Position numbers and translations under genes: made by a program. From contig NZ_BAGA01000116.1 of the NCBI RefSeq assembly GCF_000308595.1, positions 20,371 to 84,370 of the forward strand: DNA of 64,000 nucleotides. The letters are read 5' to 3'. The notes under the pieces are model-generated. The model made no database searches. It was not told where the DNA came from and saw nothing but the letters and a program-made list of their open reading frames with translations. The DNA is from Nocardia higoensis NBRC 100133. GTDB taxonomy: Bacteria > Actinomycetota > Actinomycetes > Mycobacteriales > Mycobacteriaceae. This document shows, piece after piece, positions 26,864 through 35,290 of this stretch; position 1 is the stretch's first letter, and every line of letters starts with the position of its first letter.

Positions 26864-27607
26864 ATGACTGACGTGATGATCATCGGTGGTAGTTCCGGCA
26901 TGGGTTTCGCGCTGGCTGGTGTCCTGGTCGCCGAGGGCGCGGACGTGACCCTCGTCGGCCGTTCGCCCGCCCGGCTCGCCCTCGCCCGCGACGCCCTGGA
27001 ACGGGATGCGCGGGACCGGGGCGCGGACGCCTCGAGTCGGCAGGCCGTGGTGCACACCGTCGCCGCGGATATCGGCCGGGACGCCGATGTGGCGGCACTG
27101 TTCGCGGAGATCGGGCAGGTCGAGCACGTAGTGGTCACCGCGGCGGACGCGACGGGCGTCTACGGTCGCAGTGGCGACATCGCCGTCGGCGCGGCCCGGG
27201 CCGCGCTGGACACCAAACTCATCGGCGCCTGGCTGGTCGGCCGGTATGCGGCCGGTGTGGTCACCGGGTCGATCACCTACACCTCCGGCATCAACGCCTA
27301 CCGGCCGAACGGCACCAACACCATCCTGGCCGCGGCCAACGGCGGTCTCGCCTCCCTGGCATACGGATTGGCGATCGAGCTCGCGCCGGTGCGGGTGAAC
27401 GTCGTCTCGCCCGGCTGGGTGGACACGCCCATCTGGGCGGACCTCGGGATGGACAAGGAAGCCGCCTTCGCGGAGATGGCACAGCGCCTGCCCGCCCGCC
27501 GCGTGGGCAGCGCTTCCGACATCGCCGCGGCCCTGCTCTCGGTGATGCGCAATCCGTTCATGACAGCCGCCGTCCTGCATGTCGACGGCGGGCATCGGCT
27601 CGTCTGA
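26864..27607 (+). CDS. Short-chain dehydrogenase/reductase
   Basis: About 247 residues of the classical SDR fold. The cofactor motif is IIGGSSGMGFALAG at residues 6-19. The usual catalytic YxxxK is changed: the segment INAYRPNGTNTILAAANGGLASLAYGL lacks the standard Tyr-x3-Lys spacing, so this may be an atypical SDR with altered activity. The C-terminus (RVNVVSPGWVDTPIW ... VLHVDGGHRLV) is normal. Divergent transcription from an HTH regulator suggests induction by a ligand of that regulator. Confidence 0.85.
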   Translation: MTDVMIIGGSSGMGFALAGVLVAEGADVTLVGRSPARLALARDALERDARDRGADASSRQAVVHTVAADIGRDADVAALFAEIGQVEHVVVTAADATGVYGRSGDIAVGAARAALDTKLIGAWLVGRYAAGVVTGSITYTSGINAYRPNGTNTILAAANGGLASLAYGLAIELAPVRVNVVSPGWVDTPIWADLGMDKEAAFAEMAQRLPARRVGSASDIAAALLSVMRNPFMTAAVLHVDGGHRLV

Positions 27608-27625
27608 TCCGCTGCGGTCCGGGGT

Positions 27626-29095
27626 CTATCGGCGGGCGGCAGTGAGCGAGCGCAGCAGCTCCAACGGGTCGGTGGTGGTGCCGAATTCGCGGCGCAGGGC
27701 GTGGCGGGCGGCGGTGAGACCGCACATGCCGTGGACGCCGCCGCCGGGCGGAGTGGACGAGGAGCACAGGTAGACGCCCGGGAGCGGGGTGGCGTACGGG
27801 TTCCATCGGGGGGCGGGGCGGGCCAGCATCTGCTTCACGGTCATGGCGCCCGCGGAGATGTCGCCGCCGATGTAGTTGGCGTTGTGCCGGGGCAATTCGG
27901 CGGCGGTACTGGTGTGGTGGGCGATGATCAGGTCGCGGAAGCCGGGGGCGAAGCGTTCGACCTGGGCGATCACCTGCTCGGTGATGTCGCGGTCGGAGCC
28001 GTGCGGGACGTGGGCGTAGGTGTAGAAGGTGTGGTGACCGGCGGGAGCGCGGGAATCGTCCACCACGCCCTGCTGGATCGCCAGCACGTAGGGGCGTTCG
28101 GCATGCCTGCCCGAGGCCACCGCGCCTTCGGCCGCCATGGCCTCGGCGCGGCTGCCGACCAGGTGCAGCGTGCCCGCCTTCGCGCAGTCCGCGGACGCCC
28201 AGGGCACCGGGCCCGAGAGGGCGAAATCCACTTTGCACGCCGCGTTCCCGTACCGGAACTTCCCGAGCTGCCGGGCATATCGGCTCGGCAGCCGCTCCCC
28301 CGCCAGCCGCACCAGCTCGGCGGGCGAGGTGTCGAGCAGGACGGCCTTCACCGAACCCAGCTCCGAAAGGGAGTCCACCCGATGACCGGTGTGCACGCGC
28401 CCGCCGAGCCGCTCGAGTTCGGCGATCATCGCGTCGACGATGGCCTGGCTGCCGCCGCGCGGTATCACCCAGCCGTCGACATGGGCGAGCGTGCCGAGCA
28501 GCAGTGCGGCCCCGACAGCCGACACCGCGCGCGGCGAGGTGATGGCATGGGAGGCGACGCCGCTGAACAGGGCGGGCGCCACATCGGCCGAGAAGCGTGA
28601 ATTCCACAGCGGCGAACCCTGTTCGAGCATTCGCGTACCGAACCGCACCGCCGCGGTCAGGTTCGGAGGCAGTCGGCGCAGGTCCGACATCGCCACCCCC
28701 ACGACGCCCTCCCACTGCCGTACCAGCGGCCCGAACAGCGACCGCCAGGCCGTCCCGTCCGGTCCGAGACCGTCCACGGTGCGCTCCAGATCGCGCCAGG
28801 CCACGCCCGCGCGGGCGCCGTCGAGCGGATGCGCGTACGAGGCCTCCGGCGTCAGCAGCTGCACCCCGTGCGCGACGAGATCGAACGCCCGGAAGAACGG
28901 CGAGGCCACCGCCATCGGATGGGCCCCCGCGCAGACATCGTGCCGGTATCCGGGCAACGTCAGCTCGGCCGTCCGGCAGCCGCCGCCCGCCGTCTCCTCG
29001 GCCTCGAACACCTCCACCGACAATCCAGCCGCGGCCAGCGTCACCGCCGCCGCGAGACCGTTCGGACCGGACCCCACCACCGCCACATCAGTCAC
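27626..29095 (-). CDS. FAD-dependent oxidoreductase, phytoene dehydrogenase-like (CrtI family)
   Basis: A 489-residue flavoprotein of the NAD(P)/FAD-dependent amine oxidase/CrtI superfamily. The dinucleotide-binding motif AVVGSGPNGLAAAVTLAAAGLSVEVFEAEE starts at residue 5, and the C-terminal FAD-contact motif PGVYLCSSSTPPGGGVHGMCG matches PYROXD2/carotenoid-oxidoreductase relatives. No carotenoid genes are nearby, so the substrate is open. It converges on the SDR gene with an 18-bp gap. Confidence 0.85.
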   Translation of the reverse strand: MTDVAVVGSGPNGLAAAVTLAAAGLSVEVFEAEETAGGGCRTAELTLPGYRHDVCAGAHPMAVASPFFRAFDLVAHGVQLLTPEASYAHPLDGARAGVAWRDLERTVDGLGPDGTAWRSLFGPLVRQWEGVVGVAMSDLRRLPPNLTAAVRFGTRMLEQGSPLWNSRFSADVAPALFSGVASHAITSPRAVSAVGAALLLGTLAHVDGWVIPRGGSQAIVDAMIAELERLGGRVHTGHRVDSLSELGSVKAVLLDTSPAELVRLAGERLPSRYARQLGKFRYGNAACKVDFALSGPVPWASADCAKAGTLHLVGSRAEAMAAEGAVASGRHAERPYVLAIQQGVVDDSRAPAGHHTFYTYAHVPHGSDRDITEQVIAQVERFAPGFRDLIIAHHTSTAAELPRHNANYIGGDISAGAMTVKQMLARPAPRWNPYATPLPGVYLCSSSTPPGGGVHGMCGLTAARHALRREFGTTTDPLELLRSLTAARR

Positions 29096-29240
29096 ATCCC
29101 CACGCTAGGCGCTCGGACAGTTCCCGGCCACGACCCGGCCCGCGGTTTTCCGCGCCGACGCGTCCTGCCTCCCGGCGGCCCGTCGAGCGACGGTGTTCGG
29201 CGGGCCACCCGCGCTCGCCGCGGCGAGCGCCGGACAATGC

Positions 29241-29273
29241 GGAAGAGCCCGTGGAACATCCACGGGCTCTTCC
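29241..29273 (-). terminator. Strong hairpin terminator after manC
   Basis: Perfect 14-bp arms GGAAGAGCCCGTGG (29241-29254) and CCACGGGCTCTTCC (29260-29273) with a 5-nt loop, 21 bp beyond the manC stop on the minus strand. This is the clearest terminator in the window. It insulates manC from the FAD oxidoreductase gene downstream. Confidence 0.85.
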
Positions 29274-29294
29274 GTATTCGTCGGGCGCGGCGGG

Positions 29295-30374
29295 TCAGAC
29301 GTCGGTGGAGAAGCGGATGCCGCCGTCGGGGATCTCGACGCCGGGCCAGACGCGGGCCCCGCGCAGGAGCTCACAGCGGGCGCCGATGTTCGCGCCGTCG
29401 CCGATCACGCCGTCGCGCACCAGGGCGCGCGGGCCGATGCGGGCGCCGAAGCCGACGATGGTGCGTTCCACCGTAGCCCCCGCCTCCACCCGGGCGCCGT
29501 CGAAGATGACCGCGCCGTCCAGGCGGGCGCCCGCGCCGATCTCGGCACCGCGACCCACCACCGTGCCGCCGATGAGCAACGCGCCCGGCGCGATGCCCGC
29601 ACTGGGGTGGACGAGGGACTCGCCGCGCTGGCCGGGCAGGGCGGGCGAGGGCGCGATGCCCCGGACCAGGTCGGCCGAACCGCGCACGAAGTCCTCGGGG
29701 GTGCCCATGTCGCGCCAGTAGGAGGTGTCGACGTGGGCCTGGACGCGCGCACCCTCGGCGAGCAGCGCCGGGAATACCTCGCGCTCGACCGAGACCGGCC
29801 TGCCGGAGGGAATCTTCTCGATGTACTCGCGCCGGAAGACGTAGCAGCCGGCGTTGATCTGGTCGGTCGGCGGGTCCTGGGTCTTCTCCAGGAACGCGGT
29901 GACGCGGCCCTCGTCGTCGGTGGGAACGCAGCCGAAGGCGCGGGGGTCGCCGACCCGGACCAGGTGCAGGGTGACGTCGGCATTCGTCGAGTGGTGGGTG
30001 TCGAGTACCGCGCGCAGATCGGTGCCGCCGAGCACGTCGCCGTTGAACACCATGACGGTGTCGGCGCGCAGCTTGGGCAGCACGTTGCGGATGCCGCCGC
30101 CGGTGCCGAGCGGCTCGGTCTCGGTCACGTACTCGATCTCCAGCCCCAGGTCGGAGCCGTCGCCGAAGTGTTCTTCGAAGACCTCCGCCTTGAACGAGGT
30201 GCCGAGCACGACGTGGGTGATGCCCGCCTGGGCGATGCGCGCCAGCAGGTGGGTCAGGAACGGTAGTCCGGCCGTGGGCAGCATCGGTTTGGGCGCCGAC
30301 AAGGTCAGCGGACGCAGCCGCGTGCCCTGACCGCCGACCAGAATCACGGCGTCGGTGCCGGAATCTCCTGCCAT
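29295..30374 (-). CDS. manC: Mannose-1-phosphate guanylyltransferase
   Basis: 359 residues. It forms GDP-mannose from GTP and mannose-1-phosphate. The nucleotidyltransferase motif is GGQGTRLRPLTLSAPKPMLP near residue 12, followed by the metal-binding FNGDVLGGTD near residue 113 and a GCYVFRREYIEKIP sugar-binding stretch. The C-terminal third is a left-handed beta-helix of hexapeptide repeats (IAPGALLIGGTVVGRGAEIGAG). The ATG at 30374 is preceded by GGGGAAG. It corresponds to Rv3264c. In M. tuberculosis the rhamnosyltransferase wbbL separates it from rmlD; here only 219 bp without a gene lie between. Confidence 0.92.
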   Translation of the reverse strand: MAGDSGTDAVILVGGQGTRLRPLTLSAPKPMLPTAGLPFLTHLLARIAQAGITHVVLGTSFKAEVFEEHFGDGSDLGLEIEYVTETEPLGTGGGIRNVLPKLRADTVMVFNGDVLGGTDLRAVLDTHHSTNADVTLHLVRVGDPRAFGCVPTDDEGRVTAFLEKTQDPPTDQINAGCYVFRREYIEKIPSGRPVSVEREVFPALLAEGARVQAHVDTSYWRDMGTPEDFVRGSADLVRGIAPSPALPGQRGESLVHPSAGIAPGALLIGGTVVGRGAEIGAGARLDGAVIFDGARVEAGATVERTIVGFGARIGPRALVRDGVIGDGANIGARCELLRGARVWPGVEIPDGGIRFSTDV

Positions 30375-30593
30375 CGTTCTTCCCCTGTTCACACTGGTAC
30401 TGCCGATCGCGCCGGCGCGCCTGGTGGCGCAGCGCAGATCGAACCGCACTTCGGGAGCGGATGGCAAGTCCGCGGGTCGGAGCCGACCGCGCAGCGCTCG
30501 CCGGCACCGCGGAGAGAGGCTCTCGGGACCGGTGCGATCGGCGTGCGACGCGGACGCGCTCGGGCCAGCTCGGCGTATGGGGGTGCGACTGGC

Positions 30594-31451
30594 TCAGAGG
30601 TCGGTCAGCGCGGCGTGCAGAGCCTCGCGCCAGTCCCGTAGCGGGGTGAGTCCCGCCGCCCGCCAGGCCCGGCCGGAGAGCACCGAATAGGCGGGGCGGG
30701 CCGCCGGACGCGGGAAGGCGGTGGAATCGCACGGACGCACGCGTTCGGGGTCGGCCCCGAGTTCGGCGAAGACCGCGCGGGCCAGATCGAACCAGCTGGC
30801 CGTGCCGGCGTTGGTGGCGTGCAGGATCCGCGGCGCGGTGGGCGTGGCGGCGAGTTCGAGCAGGCCGGCGGCGAGGTCGGCGGCGAAGGTGGGAGAACCG
30901 ATCTGGTCGTCGACCACATCGACGGTGGGACGCTCGGACTCCAGCCTGCGCATGGTGGCGACGAAGTCGCCGCTGTCGCCGGTGTAGACCCAGGCGGTCC
31001 GGACGACGTGGGCGGCGGGGGCCAGCTCCAGGACGGCCCGTTCGCCGGCGAGCTTGGAGCGGCCGTAGACGGTGGCGGGCCCGGTGTCGTCATCGGTCTC
31101 GTAGGGGGTGTCGTGCTCGCCGGCGAAAACGTAGTCGGTGGACAGGTGGATGAGGTGGGCGCCCGCCTCGGCGCACGCGGCGGCCAGCACGGCGGGGCCG
31201 GTCCCGTTGATCGCGAAGGCGGCGCCCGGCTCGGACTCGGCGCGGTCGACGGCGGTGTAGGCGGCGCAGTTCACCACCACATCGCCGGGGGCGAGCACCG
31301 CCCGGACGGCATCGGCGTCGGTTATGTCGAGTTGCGCGCGGGTATATCCGAACGCGTGCGGGGCCAGACGGGTCAGCTGCCTGCCGACCTGCCCGCCCGC
31401 GCCGGTGACGACGAGGCGAGCGGAGGGTCGGCGAGGTGGTGCGGCGGTCAC
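30594..31451 (-). CDS. rmlD: dTDP-4-dehydrorhamnose reductase
   Basis: About 285 residues from a GTG at 31451. RmlD carries out the last step of dTDP-L-rhamnose synthesis, needed for the rhamnose linker between arabinogalactan and peptidoglycan. The cofactor motif is VVTGAGGQVGRQL near residue 12, the catalytic YGRSK near residue 130 follows STDYVFAGEHDTPYETDD, and VVRTAWVYTGDSGDFV is typical of the family. It is divergent from the LCP ligase gene (158 bp between), so both arms of wall-linker assembly sit together. Confidence 0.92.
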   Translation of the reverse strand: MTAAPPRRPSARLVVTGAGGQVGRQLTRLAPHAFGYTRAQLDITDADAVRAVLAPGDVVVNCAAYTAVDRAESEPGAAFAINGTGPAVLAAACAEAGAHLIHLSTDYVFAGEHDTPYETDDDTGPATVYGRSKLAGERAVLELAPAAHVVRTAWVYTGDSGDFVATMRRLESERPTVDVVDDQIGSPTFAADLAAGLLELAATPTAPRILHATNAGTASWFDLARAVFAELGADPERVRPCDSTAFPRPAARPAYSVLSGRAWRAAGLTPLRDWREALHAALTDL

Positions 31452-31609
31452 GGCGGCAAGTCTGGCACGCCGGAAACCACCGAGGTGCCCACGGCGGCGG
31501 TAACCGTTGGATAGCCTGAGTCCGGTCGGCCCGGCGAGTTGCGCTTCGGGATGAGGGTCGATCGTGGTACGGGGGATTTCCAGGGGGGCGTCGCCGATTC
31601 GTCGAGAGG

Positions 31610-33163
31610 ATGCTCGGTTTGCCGCGAAGCAACGATTCGTCGCGCAGCACACGCAGGCGCGGCACGGAGGGGCCGCACCGCCGGGAACCCGTGCGGATGC
31701 GGGCTTCCGGCCCCGCGCCCGAGCAGGCATCGCCGCGCCCGATGCGGGTGGCGGTCGCGGCCTTGGCCGCGGTCGTGCTGGTGGCGACCGGTTTCGCCTG
31801 GCACAGCGTCGATTCGCTGATCTCGAAGATCGAACGCATCGGTGATCTGGGTCTCGGCGGCGGCCGCGACGGCGCGGTCGACATCCTGCTGGTCGGTGTG
31901 GACAGCCGCACCGACGCGCACGGCAACCCGCTCACCGACAGCGAGCGCGCCATGCTGCACGCCGGTGACGAGGTCGGCACCAACACCGACACCCTCGTGC
32001 TGATCCGGGTGCCCAACGACGGCAGTTCGGCCACCGCCATCTCGCTGCCCCGCGACTCCTACGTCGACATCCCCGGCCTCGGCAAGGGCAAGATCAACTC
32101 CGCCTACGGCGTCACCAAGGAGAACAAGCGGCAGAAGCTGCTCGACAGCGGCGCGTCCGAGGCCGAAGCCGAGAAGCAGTCCACCCAGGCCGGACGCAAA
32201 GCGCTGATCGACACGGTCGCCGGGCTCACCGGCATCTCCGTCGACCACTACGCCGAGATCAGCCTGCTCGGTTTCGTCCTGCTCACCGAGGCCGTCGGCG
32301 GGGTCGAGGTGTGCTTGAACGCGCCGGTGGAGGAATCCATGTCGGGCGCGAGCTTCCCCGCGGGCAGGCAGCGGCTGGACGGGCCGCAGGCGCTGAGCTT
32401 CGTGCGCCAGCGCCACGGGCTGCCACGCGGCGACCTCGACCGGATCGTCCGCCAGCAGGTGTTCATGGCCCAGTTGGTGGGGCAGGTGCTCAGCGCCAAG
32501 ACGCTCACCGACCCGGGACGGCTGAGCGAACTCGGCGACGCGGTCGGCCGCACGGTGGTCGTCGACGAGGACTGGGACGTGCTGGCCTTCCTGCAGCAGC
32601 TGCAGGATCTCTCCGGCGGACAGGTGCGGTTCGAGACCATCCCGGTGGCCGATCTGAACGGCATGACCAGTGACGGCGAGTCCGTGGTGCGTGTCGAGAC
32701 CGACGCGGTGAAGTCCTATGTGGCCTCGCTGGTCGGGGGCGATTCCCCCGCGCGGGAGACTTCGCGCGTGACGCCGTCGAATGTGACCGTGGACGTCTTC
32801 AACGCCAGCTCCGTCGGCGGGCTCGCGGGTGAGGTCTCCCAGGCGCTGGCGGGCAAAGGTTTTCGGTCCGGTGAGGTGGGGAACTACACCGGGATGGGTG
32901 TGACCGGTTCACGGGTGCTGGCCGCCGACAGCGCCGACGCGGGGGCCGAGGCGGTCGCCGAAGCCCTCGGCGGGCTGCCGATCGTGGCCGATACGACACT
33001 GCCCGCGGGGGCCGTGTCGGTGGTTCTCGCGAGCGACTACAGTGGCCCGGGCTCGCAGGCGGCCGAGCTGTTCGACTTCACCGCGACGTCGACCACCCCG
33101 ACGCCCGTGCCCCCCGCACCACCGATCGACGCAGGCCAGGACGGACCGAAATGCGTGAACTGA
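31610..33163 (+). CDS. LCP (LytR-CpsA-Psr) family cell-wall polymer ligase
   Basis: 517 residues: a short basic cytosolic segment, one membrane helix (VAVAALAAVVLVATGFAW near residue 47), the LCP domain with LLVGVDSRTD, TDTLVLIRVPNDGSSATAIS, LPRDSYVDIPG and FVRQRHGLPRGDLDRIVRQQ, then a LytR_C domain (VTVDVFNASSVGGLAGEVSQAL). LCP enzymes transfer polymers from lipid carriers to peptidoglycan; the orthologous position Rv3267 is the arabinogalactan ligase Lcp1 (recalled). The conserved arginines for pyrophosphate binding (PRDSY; RQRHGLPRGD) are present. A later start at codon 30 or 45 is possible. Confidence 0.92.
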   Translation: MLGLPRSNDSSRSTRRRGTEGPHRREPVRMRASGPAPEQASPRPMRVAVAALAAVVLVATGFAWHSVDSLISKIERIGDLGLGGGRDGAVDILLVGVDSRTDAHGNPLTDSERAMLHAGDEVGTNTDTLVLIRVPNDGSSATAISLPRDSYVDIPGLGKGKINSAYGVTKENKRQKLLDSGASEAEAEKQSTQAGRKALIDTVAGLTGISVDHYAEISLLGFVLLTEAVGGVEVCLNAPVEESMSGASFPAGRQRLDGPQALSFVRQRHGLPRGDLDRIVRQQVFMAQLVGQVLSAKTLTDPGRLSELGDAVGRTVVVDEDWDVLAFLQQLQDLSGGQVRFETIPVADLNGMTSDGESVVRVETDAVKSYVASLVGGDSPARETSRVTPSNVTVDVFNASSVGGLAGEVSQALAGKGFRSGEVGNYTGMGVTGSRVLAADSADAGAEAVAEALGGLPIVADTTLPAGAVSVVLASDYSGPGSQAAELFDFTATSTTPTPVPPAPPIDAGQDGPKCVN

Positions 33164-33873
33164 CGAAGACTTCGACACTGACCGAGGCCATCCTGGACCC
33201 GATCCTGGCCCAGGATTCCGCGGCGCCGCGCATCACCTACTACGACGACGCCACCGGCGCCCGCATCGAACTGTCCGGCGCGACTCTCGCGAACTGGGCG
33301 GCCAAGACCGCCAATCTGATCCGCGACGAGTTCGGGCTCACCATCGGCGCGCGCGTCGCGGTGCTGCTGCCCGCGCACTGGCAGACCGCGGCCGTGCTGC
33401 TCGGCTGCTGGTGGGCGGGCACGGAGGTGGTGCTGAACGCGGACCCCGACGCCGACCTCGCGCTGGTGACCCCCGACCGGATCGACGAGGCGGGCGCCAT
33501 CCCGGAAGTGGCGGCGCTGTCGCTGGATCCGATGGGCGCGCCGGTGCGCGACCTGCCGGTCGGCGTCACCGATTTCGCGACCTCGGTACGCGTACACGGC
33601 GATCAGTTCATGCCGCGCGGCACCGGCGTCGCGCTGGAGGGCGACCTGGTGGGCGAGGTGTTCGACGCCGCGCGCAGATCGGCGCTGCGCCAGGGCATCG
33701 GCCCGGGCGACCGGGTGCTGTCGACCAGGCCGTGGGAGCACGCGAGCGATCTGGTCGACGGACTGCTTGCGGTGCTGGTGGCGGGCGCGTCGCTGGTGCA
33801 GGTCGTCGACCCCGACCCGGCCGCCCAGGCGCGCCGGACCGAGACCGAGCGCATCACCGTCACGCTGGACTGA
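33151..33873 (+). CDS. TIGR03089 family protein (acyl-CoA synthetase N-terminal-like)
   Basis: 240 residues matching the actinobacterial TIGR03089 family (Rv3268). It resembles the N-terminal part of an AMP-forming acyl-CoA synthetase (RITYYDDATGARIELSGATLANWAAKTANLIRDEFG ... VAVLLPAHWQTAAVLLGCWWAGTEVV) but lacks the ATP-binding P-loop and the C-terminal lid, so it is unlikely to activate acids alone. The start overlaps the LCP gene by 13 bp and the two are surely co-transcribed, suggesting an envelope-related but unknown job. Confidence 0.85.
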   Translation: MRELTKTSTLTEAILDPILAQDSAAPRITYYDDATGARIELSGATLANWAAKTANLIRDEFGLTIGARVAVLLPAHWQTAAVLLGCWWAGTEVVLNADPDADLALVTPDRIDEAGAIPEVAALSLDPMGAPVRDLPVGVTDFATSVRVHGDQFMPRGTGVALEGDLVGEVFDAARRSALRQGIGPGDRVLSTRPWEHASDLVDGLLAVLVAGASLVQVVDPDPAAQARRTETERITVTLD

Positions 33874-33978
33874 CCCTCCTACCGCAGGAGGAGCCGGCGA
33901 TCCGCCCGCAGGCCGTTTCGCAATGCCCGCCCCGCCCGTACCGTGGTCTCCATCACAGCGGAACGGGGTGGTGGAGAC

Positions 33979-35286
33979 ATGAGTCCGGCAGCATGGTGGC
34001 GTTGGCTCTTCGCGCAGGGTGTGCCACGGTTCGTCCTGCGCAACCAGGCGCGTCGCGGCGATCCCTTCGCACGGCTGATCGCGGGCGAGGAGGGCATCGG
34101 CGATCCGTACTCGCTGATCGAGCAGTTGCGCGGGGACCGTCCACTGGTCCGCACCCCGCTGACCTGGGCGTCGTTCGACCACGAACTGGTGCGAGCGATC
34201 CTGCGCGACAACCGGTTCGGCGTGCAGTCGCCGCAGCACTTCGTGCCGTTCGAGGCGGTCCGGTCGGTGATGCCGACTTCCCCGCTGCCCCCGAGTCCGG
34301 TCGAGCCGCCGTCCATGCTGGTGATCGACCCGCCCGAGCACACCGCCATGCGCAAGCCGGTGGCCGCGGCGTTCACCCCGCGCGCCGTCGGCAGGCTCCG
34401 CGACCGGATCGCCGAGGTCACCACCGAACTACTCGACGGGCTGCCCTCCGGCGGGTCGGCAGATCTGGTGGCCGCCTACTCCGCGCAGGTGCCGATCGCG
34501 ATCATCTCCGAGATGCTCGGCTTCCCCTATTCCGATCGGGACATGTTCCTCGACTGGGGCGACCTGATGTCGCCGCTGCTCGATCTGGGCATCTCCTGGC
34601 GCGTGCAGCGGCGGGCGAACCGGGCCATGCACCGGATGAACGACTACCTCGACGACCACATCGCCACCTTGCGCCGCGCACCCGGCGAGGACATCCTCAG
34701 TTCGCTGGTCAGCGCGGGCGAGCTGGATCACGACGCACTGAAGGCGACAGCCAGCCTGCTGATGGGCGCCGGCTTCGAAACCACGGTCAATCTCATCAGC
34801 AACGGCGTGGTGCAGTTGCTGGCCCATCCCGAGCAACTGGCCCGGTTGCGCGCGGAGCCCGACCTGTGGCCCAACGCGGTGGAGGAGATTCTGCGGTTCG
34901 ATCCGCCGGTGCAGGTCACCGGACGAGTGGCGCTCACCGAGCTGGAACTGGCGGGGGTGCCGTTCCGGCCCGGCCAGGCGGTCACGGTGTCGCTGGCGGG
35001 GGCCAACCGCGACCCGAAGGTGTTCGACGATCCGCAGCGCTTCGACATCACCCGTGCCAACGCCAAAGACCACCTGTCCTTCAGCAGCGGCATCCATGTC
35101 TGCCTCGGCGCGAGCCTGGCCAGGATGGAGGGCGTCTACGCGCTGCGGGCGTTGTTCGAACGGTTCCCCGGCCTGAGCCTGGCCGAGCCGCCGAGCAGGC
35201 GGGAACTGTTCACCCTGCACGGGTACCGGCGACTGCCGGTGCGGCTGGGCACCCGCGCGCCCGCCGGGCAGACCTCGCTCGCGTGA
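33979..35286 (+). CDS. Cytochrome P450
   Basis: About 435 residues. P450 hallmarks are the I-helix MGAGFETT near residue 262, the K-helix EEILRFDPP near residue 310, and the haem-binding loop FSSGIHVCLGASLAR near residue 370 with the axial cysteine. An acidic substrate-proximity motif LVIDPPEHTAMRKPVAAAFTP is also present. ATG at 33979 follows GGTGGTGGAG. No ferredoxin or reductase gene is adjacent. The family and substrate are not determinable here; steroid or fatty acid substrates are common in such genomes. Confidence 0.93.
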   Translation: MSPAAWWRWLFAQGVPRFVLRNQARRGDPFARLIAGEEGIGDPYSLIEQLRGDRPLVRTPLTWASFDHELVRAILRDNRFGVQSPQHFVPFEAVRSVMPTSPLPPSPVEPPSMLVIDPPEHTAMRKPVAAAFTPRAVGRLRDRIAEVTTELLDGLPSGGSADLVAAYSAQVPIAIISEMLGFPYSDRDMFLDWGDLMSPLLDLGISWRVQRRANRAMHRMNDYLDDHIATLRRAPGEDILSSLVSAGELDHDALKATASLLMGAGFETTVNLISNGVVQLLAHPEQLARLRAEPDLWPNAVEEILRFDPPVQVTGRVALTELELAGVPFRPGQAVTVSLAGANRDPKVFDDPQRFDITRANAKDHLSFSSGIHVCLGASLARMEGVYALRALFERFPGLSLAEPPSRRELFTLHGYRRLPVRLGTRAPAGQTSLA

Positions 35287-35290
35287 GCCG

